NCBI RefSeq assembly: GCF_009755605.1
Contig: NZ_WPNZ01000019.1
Coordinates: forward strand, 62,001-126,000
DNA length: 64,000 nt
Reading direction: 5' to 3'
DNA from: Streptomyces typhae
Lineage (GTDB): Bacteria; Actinomycetota; Actinomycetes; Streptomycetales; Streptomycetaceae
The notes under the pieces were generated by a model. The model searched no databases. It was not told the origin of the DNA and saw only the letters and a list, made by a program, of their open reading frames with translations. A program made the position numbers and the translations under genes. This document shows, one piece after another, positions 26,128 through 35,222 of the stretch. Positions within the stretch are counted from its first letter, which is position 1, and each line of letters begins with the position of its first letter.

Positions 26128-27060
26128 TCACAGGTCGCGGCCGAACTCCAGCCGATCGGCGAAGTTGTCGTAGCCGGCCCGGGTGAACGCCTTCACCATG
26201 GCGATGTTCGCGGCGTCGCAGTCCCCGCGGATCTCGGTGGCGCCGTTCGCCGCGAGGACGCGCGTGCCGCGGATCGCGACGGAGGTCGCGTATCCCTTGC
26301 CGCGGTGGGCCGGTGCGACGCCGACGAAGCCGAGCACCGGCATGGACGGGTTCTCCGCGGGAAGGCTGATCACTGCCGGTGAGCCGTCGGCGTCGTAGCC
26401 GATCTCCCACCACCGCGGGTCGTACCGGAACTGCCCCATGTGCTCGAAGAGCTGCTCGGCCGCCCCCCGCGCCCCGAACCGCTCGACGTCGGCGCTCAGC
26501 CGGGCGTCCGCGGTCCGGGTGAGCAGGCTCTCCAGGAGGTCGATGAACGGGCAAGGGCCGAGGTCGGCGAGGCTGCGGAAGGTCAGCCTGGGGTCGTCGG
26601 CGGGCAGCTCGGCGGGCACCCGCAGACGGAATCTGCGTCCGTCCCGCAGGACCCGGAAGCCCGCCTGCCGCAGCAGCTCGCCCCGCCGCCGCGGGTCACG
26701 CTGGAACTGGGGCGGCTGCGCCGGTGAGTCGACGACGTGCCCCAGCTCCGTCGCCCCGAGGGCACGCGCCTGCGCCATCGCCGCGTCCAGGAGGGCGGGT
26801 GCCACTTCGGCCGGGTCCGCGGGCGCCTCGAACAGGACGACGGAGTCGGGTACGTCCTGCCCCGGCAGGGACCACAGGACCACGCTGCCCACGAGACGCC
26901 CCCCGCCGTCCTCGGCGACCAGGCACCACTCGGGCCTCGTGCACTTCGTGTCGAGCAGCTGGACGAGGTACGCGCTGGTCGCCGCGTTGCGCTCGGCGTC
27001 TCCGGGGTGTTCGACGAGGGCGGGGATCTCATGGGGGCGGGCGGGACGTATCAAGGTCAT
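26128..27060 (-). CDS. GNAT family N-acetyltransferase
   Basis: A 310-residue protein starting at the ATG at 27060 (MTLIRPARPHEIPALVEHPG); a longer open frame upstream overlaps the TOPRIM gene and is not real. There are two GNAT-like halves. The C-terminal one has the acetyl-CoA pyrophosphate-binding motif GFVGVAPAHRGKGYATSVA and the DAANIAMVKAFTRAGYDNFA end motif. The N-terminal half has a GRLVGSVVLWSLPG strand pattern. The substrate is unknown. Confidence 0.86.
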   Translation of the reverse strand: MTLIRPARPHEIPALVEHPGDAERNAATSAYLVQLLDTKCTRPEWCLVAEDGGGRLVGSVVLWSLPGQDVPDSVVLFEAPADPAEVAPALLDAAMAQARALGATELGHVVDSPAQPPQFQRDPRRRGELLRQAGFRVLRDGRRFRLRVPAELPADDPRLTFRSLADLGPCPFIDLLESLLTRTADARLSADVERFGARGAAEQLFEHMGQFRYDPRWWEIGYDADGSPAVISLPAENPSMPVLGFVGVAPAHRGKGYATSVAIRGTRVLAANGATEIRGDCDAANIAMVKAFTRAGYDNFADRLEFGRDL

Positions 27061-27106
27061 GGCAGCCTTTGCAGCATAGGGGCAGGGGGTGTGGGGCCGG
27101 AGCGCG

Positions 27107-27724
27107 TCAGACGGCGGTGAGCAGATCGTCGAGCGGTGCGGGGACGCGGTCCGGGTCGAGGGCTTCCACGAGGACACGGCCGTAGTTGATCTTACGTCCC
27201 TTCTTGGTGCCGAGGAAGCGCCGGAGCTGCTGGTGCGGGGTGCGGTCCTGCTGGGCGGGCTGGCGCTGGAAGGTCGCGAGGGCGCGCAGGTCGCCCTCCG
27301 CCGCGACCAGCTCCCGCACGCGGGCCACGCCGAGCGCGCGGATGAGCTCGTCCTCCAGGTCCGCCGCGCAGACGAAGAACTCGGGCTCCGCCGCGCCGGC
27401 CCCCTCAAGACCGCGGGCGTAGTAGCGCCGCTCCGCCTCGTCGCACAGTCCGGTGAGGCGCAGGCCGAGGCCCGGCGGGCCGAGGAGCCTCGCGAAGCGG
27501 GCGACGCTCATGGCGCCGCCCATCGACAGGACGCACACTCCTTCGGCCGCCAGGTCCCGGCCGCGCCCGGCGGCGAGCGCGTCGACCGCCGCGACGTCGC
27601 TCGGCCCTTCGAGCAGGACGACCGTCCGCACACGCAGCCGGTCGGCGGACTCGCGCGCGGGGGCGTCCGGGCCACCGGCCGCCCACGCGGTGACCGCGTC
27701 GCAGAACGATCTCATGTCAGCCAT
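27107..27724 (-). CDS. stand-alone TOPRIM domain protein
   Basis: A 205-residue protein. TVVLLEGPSDVAAVDALAAG (about residues 34-53) is the TOPRIM glutamate motif; VCVLSMGGAMSVARFARLLG is the following strand-helix; the DLEDELIRALG helix corresponds to the OLD-type acidic region. TOPRIM domains coordinate metal for nucleotidyl transfer or nucleolytic cleavage. Here there is no ATPase domain as in OLD nucleases, so it would need a partner or act alone. The acetyltransferase gene follows after 46 bp. Confidence 0.82.
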   Translation of the reverse strand: MADMRSFCDAVTAWAAGGPDAPARESADRLRVRTVVLLEGPSDVAAVDALAAGRGRDLAAEGVCVLSMGGAMSVARFARLLGPPGLGLRLTGLCDEAERRYYARGLEGAGAAEPEFFVCAADLEDELIRALGVARVRELVAAEGDLRALATFQRQPAQQDRTPHQQLRRFLGTKKGRKINYGRVLVEALDPDRVPAPLDDLLTAV

Positions 27725-27796
27725 GAGAGGAGTCTCCGCCCTTTGCGGCCACCGCGGTAGGGAATTTCCTCCGGGCGGGCCGGCGCTCCGCGTGTC

Positions 27797-28981
27797 TCAG
27801 TGGCTCCGCGTGGCTCGGCGGCACAGAGCCCCGTCCACGAGCCCGTCCACGCGCTCCATGACCCTCTTGTCGCTGGGCTGCGTGGTCACCGCGATATTTG
27901 CGGCGGCCCGCAGGTCGCCCCTGACACCGCCCCGCGTCTCGTATCCGGTGGTGCTGCCGCCGTGGCCCCAGTAGCGGCCGCCGCACGACAGCGGCCTGCT
28001 CACGATGCCGAGGCCGTAGCGGGCCCCCGGCCCGAAGTACTCGGCGGGGACGGTGGTGCGCATCTGACGGAGCTGGGCCTTCGGGAGGAGATCACCGGAC
28101 AGCAGCGCCGTGTAGAACCGGTTGAGGTCGGAGTTGGTGGAGATCATCTGACCTGCCGCCCAGGCCCAGGAGGGGTCGAGCTCCGTGCCGTCGCGCAGCG
28201 GCGCGCCCGGGGACTCCTGGTAGTAGCCCTTGGGGTGGGCTTCCCGGATCTTCACGTCGCCGGGTGCGGGGAAGTAGGTGTGGCGCAGCCCGGCGCGCTC
28301 GATGACGCGGCGGTGCAACTCCTCGCCGAGGGGGCGCCGGGTGACCTTCTCGATGATCATTCCCGCCAGTACGTAGTTGGTGTTGCTGTACTGCCAGTCC
28401 TCGCCCGGTGCGAAGACGGCCTCGTGCCGCAGGGCGATGTCGACGAGGTCGCCGGGAGTGTAGGGGCGGACGTCGTCGTCGAGGTACGGGACGTAGTCGG
28501 GGAGTCCGCTGGTGTGCTGGAGGAGCCTGCGGACGGTGATGCGGTTCCCGTCGATCCCCTTCCCGTGCACGAGGCCCGGCAGATAGGTCTCGACCGAGGT
28601 GTCGAGGCCGACCTTCCCCTCCCCGACCAGTTGCAGGACGGCCACCGCGGTGAACGCCTTGGTGTTGCTGCCGACCCGGACCTGGCCGTCCCTCGGCACC
28701 GCCGAGCCCGTGGCGAGGTCGCCGACGCCCGCCGTGTAGGTACGCGTGTGACCAGCGCGTTCCCTGACTCCTGCCAGAGCGGCGGGCACCCCGTCGGTAC
28801 GCACCAGCGCGTTCAGGCCCTCCTGCACGGCGTCCGCCCTCGCGGAGCCCGTCCTGGCCTGGTGGGGCCCGGTGGTGGCCGACGCGGCGGGCACCACCAG
28901 GGCGCCCGCCGCCATGACGCCCGCGGCCACCGCGGCCGCGGCCGCCACGACACCACGCTTCTGCCTTGCCTGTTCACGCAC
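27797..28981 (-). CDS. secreted serine hydrolase (class C beta-lactamase / DD-peptidase family)
   Basis: A 394-residue exported penicillin-recognising enzyme. The signal peptide (VVAAAAAVAAGVMAAGALVV, cut after ASA) is followed by the three active-site motifs: SxxK as S105-NT-K108 (VRVGSNTKAFTAV), YxN as Y198-S-N200 (WQYSNTNYVLAG), and HxG in YWGHGGSTTGYE. This is the layout of the Streptomyces R61 D-Ala-D-Ala carboxypeptidase. It may trim peptidoglycan or act as an esterase or peptidase; sequence alone does not separate these. Confidence 0.9.
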   Translation of the reverse strand: MREQARQKRGVVAAAAAVAAGVMAAGALVVPAASATTGPHQARTGSARADAVQEGLNALVRTDGVPAALAGVRERAGHTRTYTAGVGDLATGSAVPRDGQVRVGSNTKAFTAVAVLQLVGEGKVGLDTSVETYLPGLVHGKGIDGNRITVRRLLQHTSGLPDYVPYLDDDVRPYTPGDLVDIALRHEAVFAPGEDWQYSNTNYVLAGMIIEKVTRRPLGEELHRRVIERAGLRHTYFPAPGDVKIREAHPKGYYQESPGAPLRDGTELDPSWAWAAGQMISTNSDLNRFYTALLSGDLLPKAQLRQMRTTVPAEYFGPGARYGLGIVSRPLSCGGRYWGHGGSTTGYETRGGVRGDLRAAANIAVTTQPSDKRVMERVDGLVDGALCRRATRSH

Positions 28982-29088
28982 GTGCTGACTCCTACGGAAA
29001 GAGGGACCGGTGACATGTGCTGCCGGGCTCCACGTTTCCGGACGTGATCACTCGGTGCGATCCTGCTGACCGCCCGTTCCGGGTGGGG

Positions 29089-30225
29089 CTAGCCCCCGGT
29101 GCCCGGTCGGCCCGACGGCGGCGTGATGGTGGCGCCGTACGCGGTCAGCGCCTCGGTGACCGGCTGGAAGTAGATGGGGCCCTTCCTGCCGCCCCCGCAG
29201 CCGACCGTGCCGCCGGAGGCCAGGCCGAGCGCGGTGTCACCAGCGAACATCGAGCCGCCGCTGTCGCCCCTGTCCGCGCAGGTGTCCGTCTTGATCAGGC
29301 CGGTGACCTTCCGTCCGCCCTGGTAGGTGACGGTGGCGTTCAGCGCCGTCACCTTGCCGCCGCGCAACTGCGTGGTGCTGCCGCTGCGCTGGATCCGGAG
29401 GCCGACCGTCGCCTCCCCGGCCCTGGTGATCCGCTGGGTCGTGCCGTTGTAGAGGTTGACCTCGCTGGGGTGCGGGACGTCCTGGGTGTAGCGCACCAGG
29501 GCGAAGTCGTCGCCGGGGAACCGCGAGTCCTCGGTCACGGCGACCGCGGAGTCGCGGGTGGGACCCCACTTGGTGCCTGCCTTGCCGCAGTGCCCGGCGA
29601 GGAGGAAGTGCGGCTTGCCGTCCTTGACGACGTTGAAGCCGAGGGAACAGCGGCCGCCGCTGCTGTACACGGCGTCGCCGCCCGACATCAGCGGGGTCAG
29701 CTCGCCGGATATGCGGGTGAGAGTCGCGCGGTCCCCGAGCCCGGCGACGAGGTGCCGCAGCCTTGCCGAAGTGCTGCCGGTGACGGTGCGGTCGGCCTCG
29801 ACGGCGATCCGGTTGGTCCTCGGGTCCATGGCCCAGGAGGTGCCGGGAACGACGGGCGCGTCGTCCAACACCCGCTGCGCGGAGTCCAGTTCGGCGAGGG
29901 AGTTGTCGACGAACCGGGCCCGCGCGCCCGCGTCCTCGGCCCGTGCGGCGGCGGCCCGGTCCAGGACGTTGACGACGAGGGTCCTCCGTTCGGCGTCGTA
30001 GTACGAGCCCGCGTCGCGCGCGCCGAGGGCGTCGTCGAGCCGGTCGGCGAGGCGGGCGGCGGCCGCCGCCGACAGGGCGTCGGGGCCGTCCGCGGCGGGC
30101 GCGGAGAGCGCGGCCGAGGCGCTCGCGTCGGGCACCGCCGACACGCCACCCAGCAGGGCGAGAGAGGCGATGCCGGTCAGCGTCGCGCGCCGCACGGAGC
30201 GTGGGTTCCGGTGCAGGTCGGACAT
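29089..30225 (-). CDS. secreted S1 family serine protease (streptogrisin-like)
   Basis: A 378-residue preproprotease. The ATG at 30225 is preceded by GGAGG and begins a signal peptide (SVRRATLTGIASLALLGGVS). An alpha-lytic-protease-type prodomain covers about residues 45-180. The mature chymotrypsin-like domain has the triad His in FLLAGHCGKAG, Asp in FPGDDFALVRYTQD and Ser in CADRGDSGGSMFAG. Four Cys residues fit the usual disulfides. The prodomain would fold the enzyme and then be cut off outside the cell. Confidence 0.93.
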   Translation of the reverse strand: MSDLHRNPRSVRRATLTGIASLALLGGVSAVPDASASAALSAPAADGPDALSAAAAARLADRLDDALGARDAGSYYDAERRTLVVNVLDRAAAARAEDAGARARFVDNSLAELDSAQRVLDDAPVVPGTSWAMDPRTNRIAVEADRTVTGSTSARLRHLVAGLGDRATLTRISGELTPLMSGGDAVYSSGGRCSLGFNVVKDGKPHFLLAGHCGKAGTKWGPTRDSAVAVTEDSRFPGDDFALVRYTQDVPHPSEVNLYNGTTQRITRAGEATVGLRIQRSGSTTQLRGGKVTALNATVTYQGGRKVTGLIKTDTCADRGDSGGSMFAGDTALGLASGGTVGCGGGRKGPIYFQPVTEALTAYGATITPPSGRPGTGG

Positions 30226-30383
30226 GGTGGTGACCTCCGAGGAGAGGGAGACGGAAAGAGACGTGCGGGAGTGCGGGAGTGGCCTGGGACCCGTGGGACC
30301 GCGCGCTGAGGCGCGGTGAAGTGAGGTGAAGTGCCGTGAGGGTGAGGGCAGGCGCCGGGGCGGCTCGTCGCGACGGGCGGGGC

Positions 30384-31340
30384 TCAGCCCGTGGTGACCG
30401 TGGGGGACACTCCCCGGAACATCCGCCGGGGACTGCCGGACCCGTCGGCCGGTACGGCGAAGACCGTGGGCGCGCCGTCCGCGCGCTTCGCGTACGCCAC
30501 CGTGCGGTCGTCGAGCCAGGACGGCTGGTCGTCGACGGTGGCGGATTCGGCGAGCGCGGTGTCCGTGCCGCGGCGCAGATCGAGCACATGCAGGCGCCAA
30601 CGCCCCTCGCCCAGACGCTTCTTGTAGGCGACGCGGTGGCCGTCGGGGGCCAGTGAGGGGCACTCGACGCCCTCGCGCACGGCGGTCAGCGTCCGCTCGC
30701 GCAGATCACCGCGCATGAGCCAGGTGCGGCCGCGAGATCCCATCGTGGCGTAGAAGGTGCGGTCGTCCCGGGCGAAGGTGACGCCCCAGTGGTTGACGTC
30801 CTCGGCCGTGTAGGGCTTGCCGTCGACGAACGGCCGGAAGTCCTCCAGGGAGCCGTGGTGGGTCCCGTCGCGCAGGTCGTAGATCCCGGCCGTGGTGGAG
30901 AACGTGCCGGTCTTGGCGTACGAGTCGCCGGAGCGGAAGACCGTCCACGCGACCAGGTTCCCCGACGGCGACACGCGCGCCCGGCTCGGGTCGCCCCACA
31001 CGGAGAGCGTGACCTCGGGCTCGTCCTTCCGCCCGGTGTGGACGCGGACTTGTGAGGTCATCGGGCCGGACAGGGCCCGGACGCAGATCAGCGTCGAGGC
31101 GGCGACCGCCGCCCGGTGGCAGGCGGGCCCGGCGCCCACCTCCCGTCCCGTACGCGTCACTTGACGCACCCGGCCGTCGTCCCGGTCGACGTACACGACG
31201 GTGCCGGCGCGCCCGAAGCGCAGGTGCTGTGCGTCCTGCCCGTGGGCGACCGCGCCGCGCCGCCACAGTACGCAGCCCACGGCCGTGGCGACGAGGGCGA
31301 CGATGAGCAGGGTCCCGAGGAGGGTGCGTGCGCGGGTCAT
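30384..31340 (-). CDS. membrane-anchored TolB-like beta-propeller protein
   Basis: A 318-residue protein. An N-terminal membrane anchor (LLGTLLIVALVATAVGCVLW) is followed by WD40/TolB-like repeats: GTVVYVDRDDGRVRQVTRTG, ARVSPSGNLVAW, CPSLAPDGHRVAYKKRLGEG and QPSWLDDRTVAYAKR. Such propellers serve as extracytoplasmic binding platforms. The ATG at 31340 overlaps the stop of the MFS gene (31337-31340), so the two are translationally coupled. I infer that they work together, perhaps as sensor or binding partner for the transporter. Confidence 0.85.
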   Translation of the reverse strand: MTRARTLLGTLLIVALVATAVGCVLWRRGAVAHGQDAQHLRFGRAGTVVYVDRDDGRVRQVTRTGREVGAGPACHRAAVAASTLICVRALSGPMTSQVRVHTGRKDEPEVTLSVWGDPSRARVSPSGNLVAWTVFRSGDSYAKTGTFSTTAGIYDLRDGTHHGSLEDFRPFVDGKPYTAEDVNHWGVTFARDDRTFYATMGSRGRTWLMRGDLRERTLTAVREGVECPSLAPDGHRVAYKKRLGEGRWRLHVLDLRRGTDTALAESATVDDQPSWLDDRTVAYAKRADGAPTVFAVPADGSGSPRRMFRGVSPTVTTG

Positions 31341-32707
31341 CGGTTCCTCCAGGGTGATTGCAGTGCGCTCGCCGTGAGGAGGGCGAGCAGCAGGGCGAGC
31401 GCGAAACCGCCGAACGCCGTGCCGAGGCCGCCCAGCGCGGCCGCCGCCCCGAAGGCGACGGCGCCACCGGACCGCGCGAGGGCCTGGGCGGTCTGCACGA
31501 CGGCGAGCCCCGTGGTGCGCACCCGGGCGGGAATGGCGGGGCCGATATGGGCCATCAGGACGCCGTCGCTGGCGGCGTAGAACAGCCCGTGCAGGGTCAG
31601 TACAACGGCGGCGGTGGCGGCACCGGGCCAGGACCGCGGGGCACCGGCGACCAGCAGGTAGCCGCACAGGAGCAGGAGGTGGCCGAGGAGGAAGAGGCGC
31701 CAGCGGCCGACGCGGTCGGCGACGCGCCCGAGGGGCACGGCGGCGCTCATGAAGACCAGCGCGGTACCGACCGGCAGCAGCGGCAGGAGTCGCGACGACA
31801 GGTCCATGCGCTGCTGGAGCGCGACGTAGAAGAACATGTCGCCGACGGTGGTCAGGCCGAGGAGCGCCGCCGCGAGCACGGTGCGGCGGTTGCCGGGGAT
31901 CCACAGCGGGGCCAGGCACGCGCGCAGCCCGCGGACCCGGGCACGAGCCATCGCCGCACCCCGGCTGCGGGCTGCCGCACTCCCGCCCGCAGTCGGCGCA
32001 CCCCCGCGCCCGCCCCCGTGCGGTCCGCACAGGTCGTAGGGGCACTCCGGCCGGTCGGCCCGTACGAAGAACGCCAGCAGGACCATCCCGGCCGCGGCGA
32101 GGCAGAAGCTCACCAGGAACACGGCGTCGTAGTCGCCGGGCAGGGCGAGCAGGACGGCGAAGGCAAGGAGCGGACCCAGCATCGCCCCGAGGGTGTCCAG
32201 CGCCCGGTGGACTCCGAAGGCGCGCCCCAGGTGCGCCTCCGGCGCCGCCAGGGTGATCAGGGTGTCCCGGGGCGCGGTGCGGATGCCCTTGCCCGTGCGG
32301 TCGGCCGCGAGGAGCAGGCCGACGCTGCCCGCGGAGGCGCCGATCAGCGGGAGACCGAGCTTGGTCGCGGCCGAGATCCCGTAGCCGCAGGTGGCTACGG
32401 CCTTCGGGCGGCCGAGGCGGTCCGCGGCGTAGCCGCCTGCGAGGCGGAAGAGCACGGTGGCGCCGGTGTAGAGGCCGTCGAGCGCGCCGAGTTGGAGGTA
32501 GCCGATCCCGAGGCCGTACATGAGGTACACCGGCAGGATCGCGGTGACCATCTCGGCGGATGCGTCGGTGACCAGGCTGACGAGGCCGAGCGTCACGACG
32601 GTGGCGGGTACGCGGGCCCCGGCCCGCCCTCCGGCCCCGGCACGGGGCCCGGGGGAGTTCCCGAGGCGGTGGACGGCGTCGGCCGTCCGTGTGTGCGAGA
32701 GATACAT
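31337..32707 (-). CDS. MFS transporter
   Basis: A 456-residue major facilitator with 12 predicted helices. It has VPATVVTLGLVSLVTDASAE near the start, the motif GYAADRLGRPKA between helices 2 and 3 (a motif A variant), the RTGKGIRTAPRDTLIT segment and a second LGRVADRVGRWRLF motif in the second half. The long Gly/Ala/Arg-rich central loop is cytoplasmic. This RTGKG...PRD pattern is seen in a subgroup of efflux-type MFS proteins of unknown substrate. It is coupled to the downstream propeller gene. Confidence 0.9.
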   Translation of the reverse strand: MYLSHTRTADAVHRLGNSPGPRAGAGGRAGARVPATVVTLGLVSLVTDASAEMVTAILPVYLMYGLGIGYLQLGALDGLYTGATVLFRLAGGYAADRLGRPKAVATCGYGISAATKLGLPLIGASAGSVGLLLAADRTGKGIRTAPRDTLITLAAPEAHLGRAFGVHRALDTLGAMLGPLLAFAVLLALPGDYDAVFLVSFCLAAAGMVLLAFFVRADRPECPYDLCGPHGGGRGGAPTAGGSAAARSRGAAMARARVRGLRACLAPLWIPGNRRTVLAAALLGLTTVGDMFFYVALQQRMDLSSRLLPLLPVGTALVFMSAAVPLGRVADRVGRWRLFLLGHLLLLCGYLLVAGAPRSWPGAATAAVVLTLHGLFYAASDGVLMAHIGPAIPARVRTTGLAVVQTAQALARSGGAVAFGAAAALGGLGTAFGGFALALLLALLTASALQSPWRNR

Positions 32708-32738
32708 CGATCATGCTCCGATGCGCGGTGGGGGAGGG

Positions 32739-32770
32739 CGGGGCACGGCGCCCGCGGGCACCGCGCCCCG
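32739..32770 (-). terminator. probable terminator after the metallophosphoesterase gene
   Basis: CGGGGCaCGG pairs with CCGcGCCCCG across a GC-rich loop about 95 bp past the stop codon of the phosphoesterase. It has one mismatch and no T-tract. Confidence 0.4.
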
Positions 32771-32863
32771 CCGGTGAGGCGGGCTCGGAGTGGGAGGCGG
32801 AGCCTGCCCCTGTCGGGGGAGCCGGGCCCTGTGGATGAGCCGGGCCCGGTACGGGAGCAGGCC

Positions 32864-34165
32864 CTAGGGTCGGGGCTTGGCGTGGCAGGTGCCCTGGGCG
32901 GAGTCGGTGAAGGTGCGGCCGTCGACCGGCCGGAAGGTGAACTTGTAGCCCGTGGCGGACAGGTCGAACTGGCCGACGCCGAACGTCTTGTTGTTGAAGA
33001 CCTCGGACGGTCCCTTCGACTTGTGGGTGCTGCTGTAGAGGCCGCGTCCGCCGGTGCCGATGACGAACTGGCGCAGGCCGTTCGCCTCGTCCTTCTTCCC
33101 GTCGACCGTCGCGGGCGCGAAGCGCTCGTAGTGGTGGTCGTGCCCGTTCACGACCACGTCGGCCTTGTGGTCCGTCAGGATCTTGTAGAGGTCGGCGGAA
33201 CCGCTCTGGTCGCCGTGGTCGCCGGAGGAGAAGCGCGGGTGGTGCCAGTACGCCATGGTGCAGGGCTTGGTGCTGGCGGCCAGGTCCCGCTTGAGCCAGG
33301 TGCCCTGGGCGCTGGACGCCGAGCGGGAGATGTTGGAGTTGAGCGCCACCAGGTGCCAGTCGCCGACGTCGAAGCTGTAATAGCCCTTGCCCCGGCCGCC
33401 GGTGGGGGCGCCGGCCGCCTCGTAGTAGCCGAAGTAGCCGGACGCGCCGCTGGTCCTGTACTCGTGGTTGCCCGGCGTCGGGCGCACGATCTTGTTGAAC
33501 CTGCCCCAGTGCGGGTCGTAGTTCTGCCGGTACTCGGAGGACGAGCCCTTGTCGTACGCGTTGTCGCCCGCCGTGATCAGCGCGGCCGGGTTCATCCTGG
33601 TGACCACGTCGTCGGTCTGGTTGCAGGCGGACCCGCAGATGTCCCCGACGGCGGCCAGCACGACGTCCGCGCGGGCGAGGGGCTGCGCACCGGCCTGGTA
33701 GGACGCGATCGAGTAGCGGCTGCCGGTGTCGTCGACGCGGGGCGTCAGGGTCACGCAGCCGCCTTCGAGGGCCTTCGTGTAGAAGGCCTTGCCCTGGGCG
33801 TTCCGGCTCGTCAGGACGGTGCTGCCGGAGCCGGAGCCCTTGAGGGTGAGCGTGTCGTCCCCGCGCAGGGCGAGGTCGTCGAAGCCGATGCGCAGCCACT
33901 TCGCGCCCTCGTGGCAGACGCGCCGCGCACCGGCCGCGGGGCCGTCGGCGGCGACACGGGTACGGACCGTCCGTACCCCCGGCTCGGCGGTCTGCCGCAC
34001 GTACCGGGACGTGGCGACGGTCCTGCCCACGTTCTCGTCGGGTGCAGCGGTGGCCGCGCCCCGGTCGGTCCCGGCCGACGGCAGGGTCACGGCCAGGCCG
34101 CCTCCCACCACCGCGATTGCCGTGGTCATGACAAGTAGATGGCGCGTGCGTGTGTGCGGGGTCAT
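32864..34165 (-). CDS. secreted metallophosphoesterase
   Basis: A 433-residue exported phosphatase. The ATG at 34165 has a GGAGGT ribosome site and starts a signal peptide (RHLLVMTTAIAVVGGGLAVT). The dimetal phosphoesterase motifs are in order: VVLAAVGDICGS, LITAGDNAYDKG, RPTPGNHEYR, MAYWHHPRFSSGDHG and VVVNGHDHHYERFAP. A beta-rich N-terminal domain (about residues 60-170) precedes the catalytic domain. It probably scavenges phosphate from extracellular esters, like purple-acid or alkaline phosphatases. I saw no clear PHO box. Confidence 0.9.
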   Translation of the reverse strand: MTPHTRTRHLLVMTTAIAVVGGGLAVTLPSAGTDRGAATAAPDENVGRTVATSRYVRQTAEPGVRTVRTRVAADGPAAGARRVCHEGAKWLRIGFDDLALRGDDTLTLKGSGSGSTVLTSRNAQGKAFYTKALEGGCVTLTPRVDDTGSRYSIASYQAGAQPLARADVVLAAVGDICGSACNQTDDVVTRMNPAALITAGDNAYDKGSSSEYRQNYDPHWGRFNKIVRPTPGNHEYRTSGASGYFGYYEAAGAPTGGRGKGYYSFDVGDWHLVALNSNISRSASSAQGTWLKRDLAASTKPCTMAYWHHPRFSSGDHGDQSGSADLYKILTDHKADVVVNGHDHHYERFAPATVDGKKDEANGLRQFVIGTGGRGLYSSTHKSKGPSEVFNNKTFGVGQFDLSATGYKFTFRPVDGRTFTDSAQGTCHAKPRP

Positions 34166-34293
34166 CGATCGCACCTCCGTCAGGGCCCTGAATGGCTGCT
34201 GCGAGGTAGGCAACTACCGACTGCGCGGTAGGTAAAGAAATTCTCCGCCGGAGGCTGGATAACTCTGGACGGGTTCCGCTTGGATACGGCGCC

Positions 34294-35181
34294 ATGGAAT
34301 TCCACGGGGCTCTCCGGCTGGCGCTGACGACCAGCGGGCAAAGTCTGGACCAATTGGCATGCCGACTGCGGGAACGGGGGACACCCGTGAGCGCGAGTAC
34401 GCTCAGCGCTTGGCAGACCGGCCTGAGCCGACCGGAAAGGGCGAGTTCTCTCGCGGTGGTCTCCGTCCTGGAGGAAATCCTGGAACTCCCTCCGGGACGC
34501 CTGCTCGGCACGCTGCCCCCGCGGCGCCCGCGCGGACGCCGGGCCACCGCGTTCGAGGCGGGCACGGTCCGCGACCGGCAGTGGGGGAACCGCGCGGATT
34601 CCATCGGCGCCGCCCTCGCGCGGCTCGGCGCCGACTGGGGCGACCTCGCGAGTCCGCCGGTGCTGTCCTACCGCGTACGGATGCAGGTGGGCCCCGACGG
34701 CGGTGAACTGGCCCTCCACGTCACGCGGATCCTCCACGGCGGCTCCCGCGGCGGCGCGCGCATGGTCTACGTCACCCGGTACGCCTCGATGCCGCACGCG
34801 CCGCTCCTGACCATGACGCACGGCTGCCGGCTCGCCCGGTTCCGGGGCGACCCGGCAGCGGGAGTCGCCGCCTACGAATTCCTGCTCGATGATCCGTTGT
34901 CGCCGGGGGAGTTGGCGCTCACGGAGTTCCGTATCCAATACCCCCCGAGGCAGACGGAGAAGTACACCGATATCCGCGTCTATCCGGGGACACGGGAGGT
35001 CGTCCTGGAAACCGTCTTCGACGCGGCGTACGCGCCCGCCGCGTGCCAGGCGTTCCACAGGGCGTCCCCCGCGGCACCGGTCCGGATTCTCAAGGAGCGC
35101 TCCGGTTCCGAAGCGCGCGGCGGCTTCCAGTACATCCAATTCAACCCGGCACCGGGCATTTACGGGATCCGCTGGGAGTGA
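34294..35181 (+). CDS. XRE-like HTH protein with unknown C-terminal domain
   Basis: A 295-residue protein. Residues 3-70 resemble a Cro/C1-type HTH (LRLALTTSGQSLDQLACRLR, STLSAWQTGLSRPERASSLA, LEEILELPPGRLL). The remaining 220 residues, beta-rich with VLSYRVRMQVGPDGGELALH and AYEFLLDDPLSPGELALTEF, match no family I know. They are the presumed sensor domain. It is divergent from the phosphoesterase gene and followed by the dienelactone hydrolase gene after 41 bp. Confidence 0.75.
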   Translation: MEFHGALRLALTTSGQSLDQLACRLRERGTPVSASTLSAWQTGLSRPERASSLAVVSVLEEILELPPGRLLGTLPPRRPRGRRATAFEAGTVRDRQWGNRADSIGAALARLGADWGDLASPPVLSYRVRMQVGPDGGELALHVTRILHGGSRGGARMVYVTRYASMPHAPLLTMTHGCRLARFRGDPAAGVAAYEFLLDDPLSPGELALTEFRIQYPPRQTEKYTDIRVYPGTREVVLETVFDAAYAPAACQAFHRASPAAPVRILKERSGSEARGGFQYIQFNPAPGIYGIRWE

Positions 35182-35222
35182 CCGGACGCCCCTTCCCCGG
35201 GGGTCGAGTAGCCTCGGGGCCC

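Noticed and set aside
27061..27408. Longer acetyltransferase frame
   Set aside because: It overlaps the TOPRIM gene in the same strand; the ATG at 27060 gives the GNAT start.
31341..34604. Very long minus-strand frame upstream of the propeller gene
   Set aside because: It is antisense or out of frame to the MFS and phosphoesterase genes and is rich in Arg and Pro; only 30384-31340 is real.
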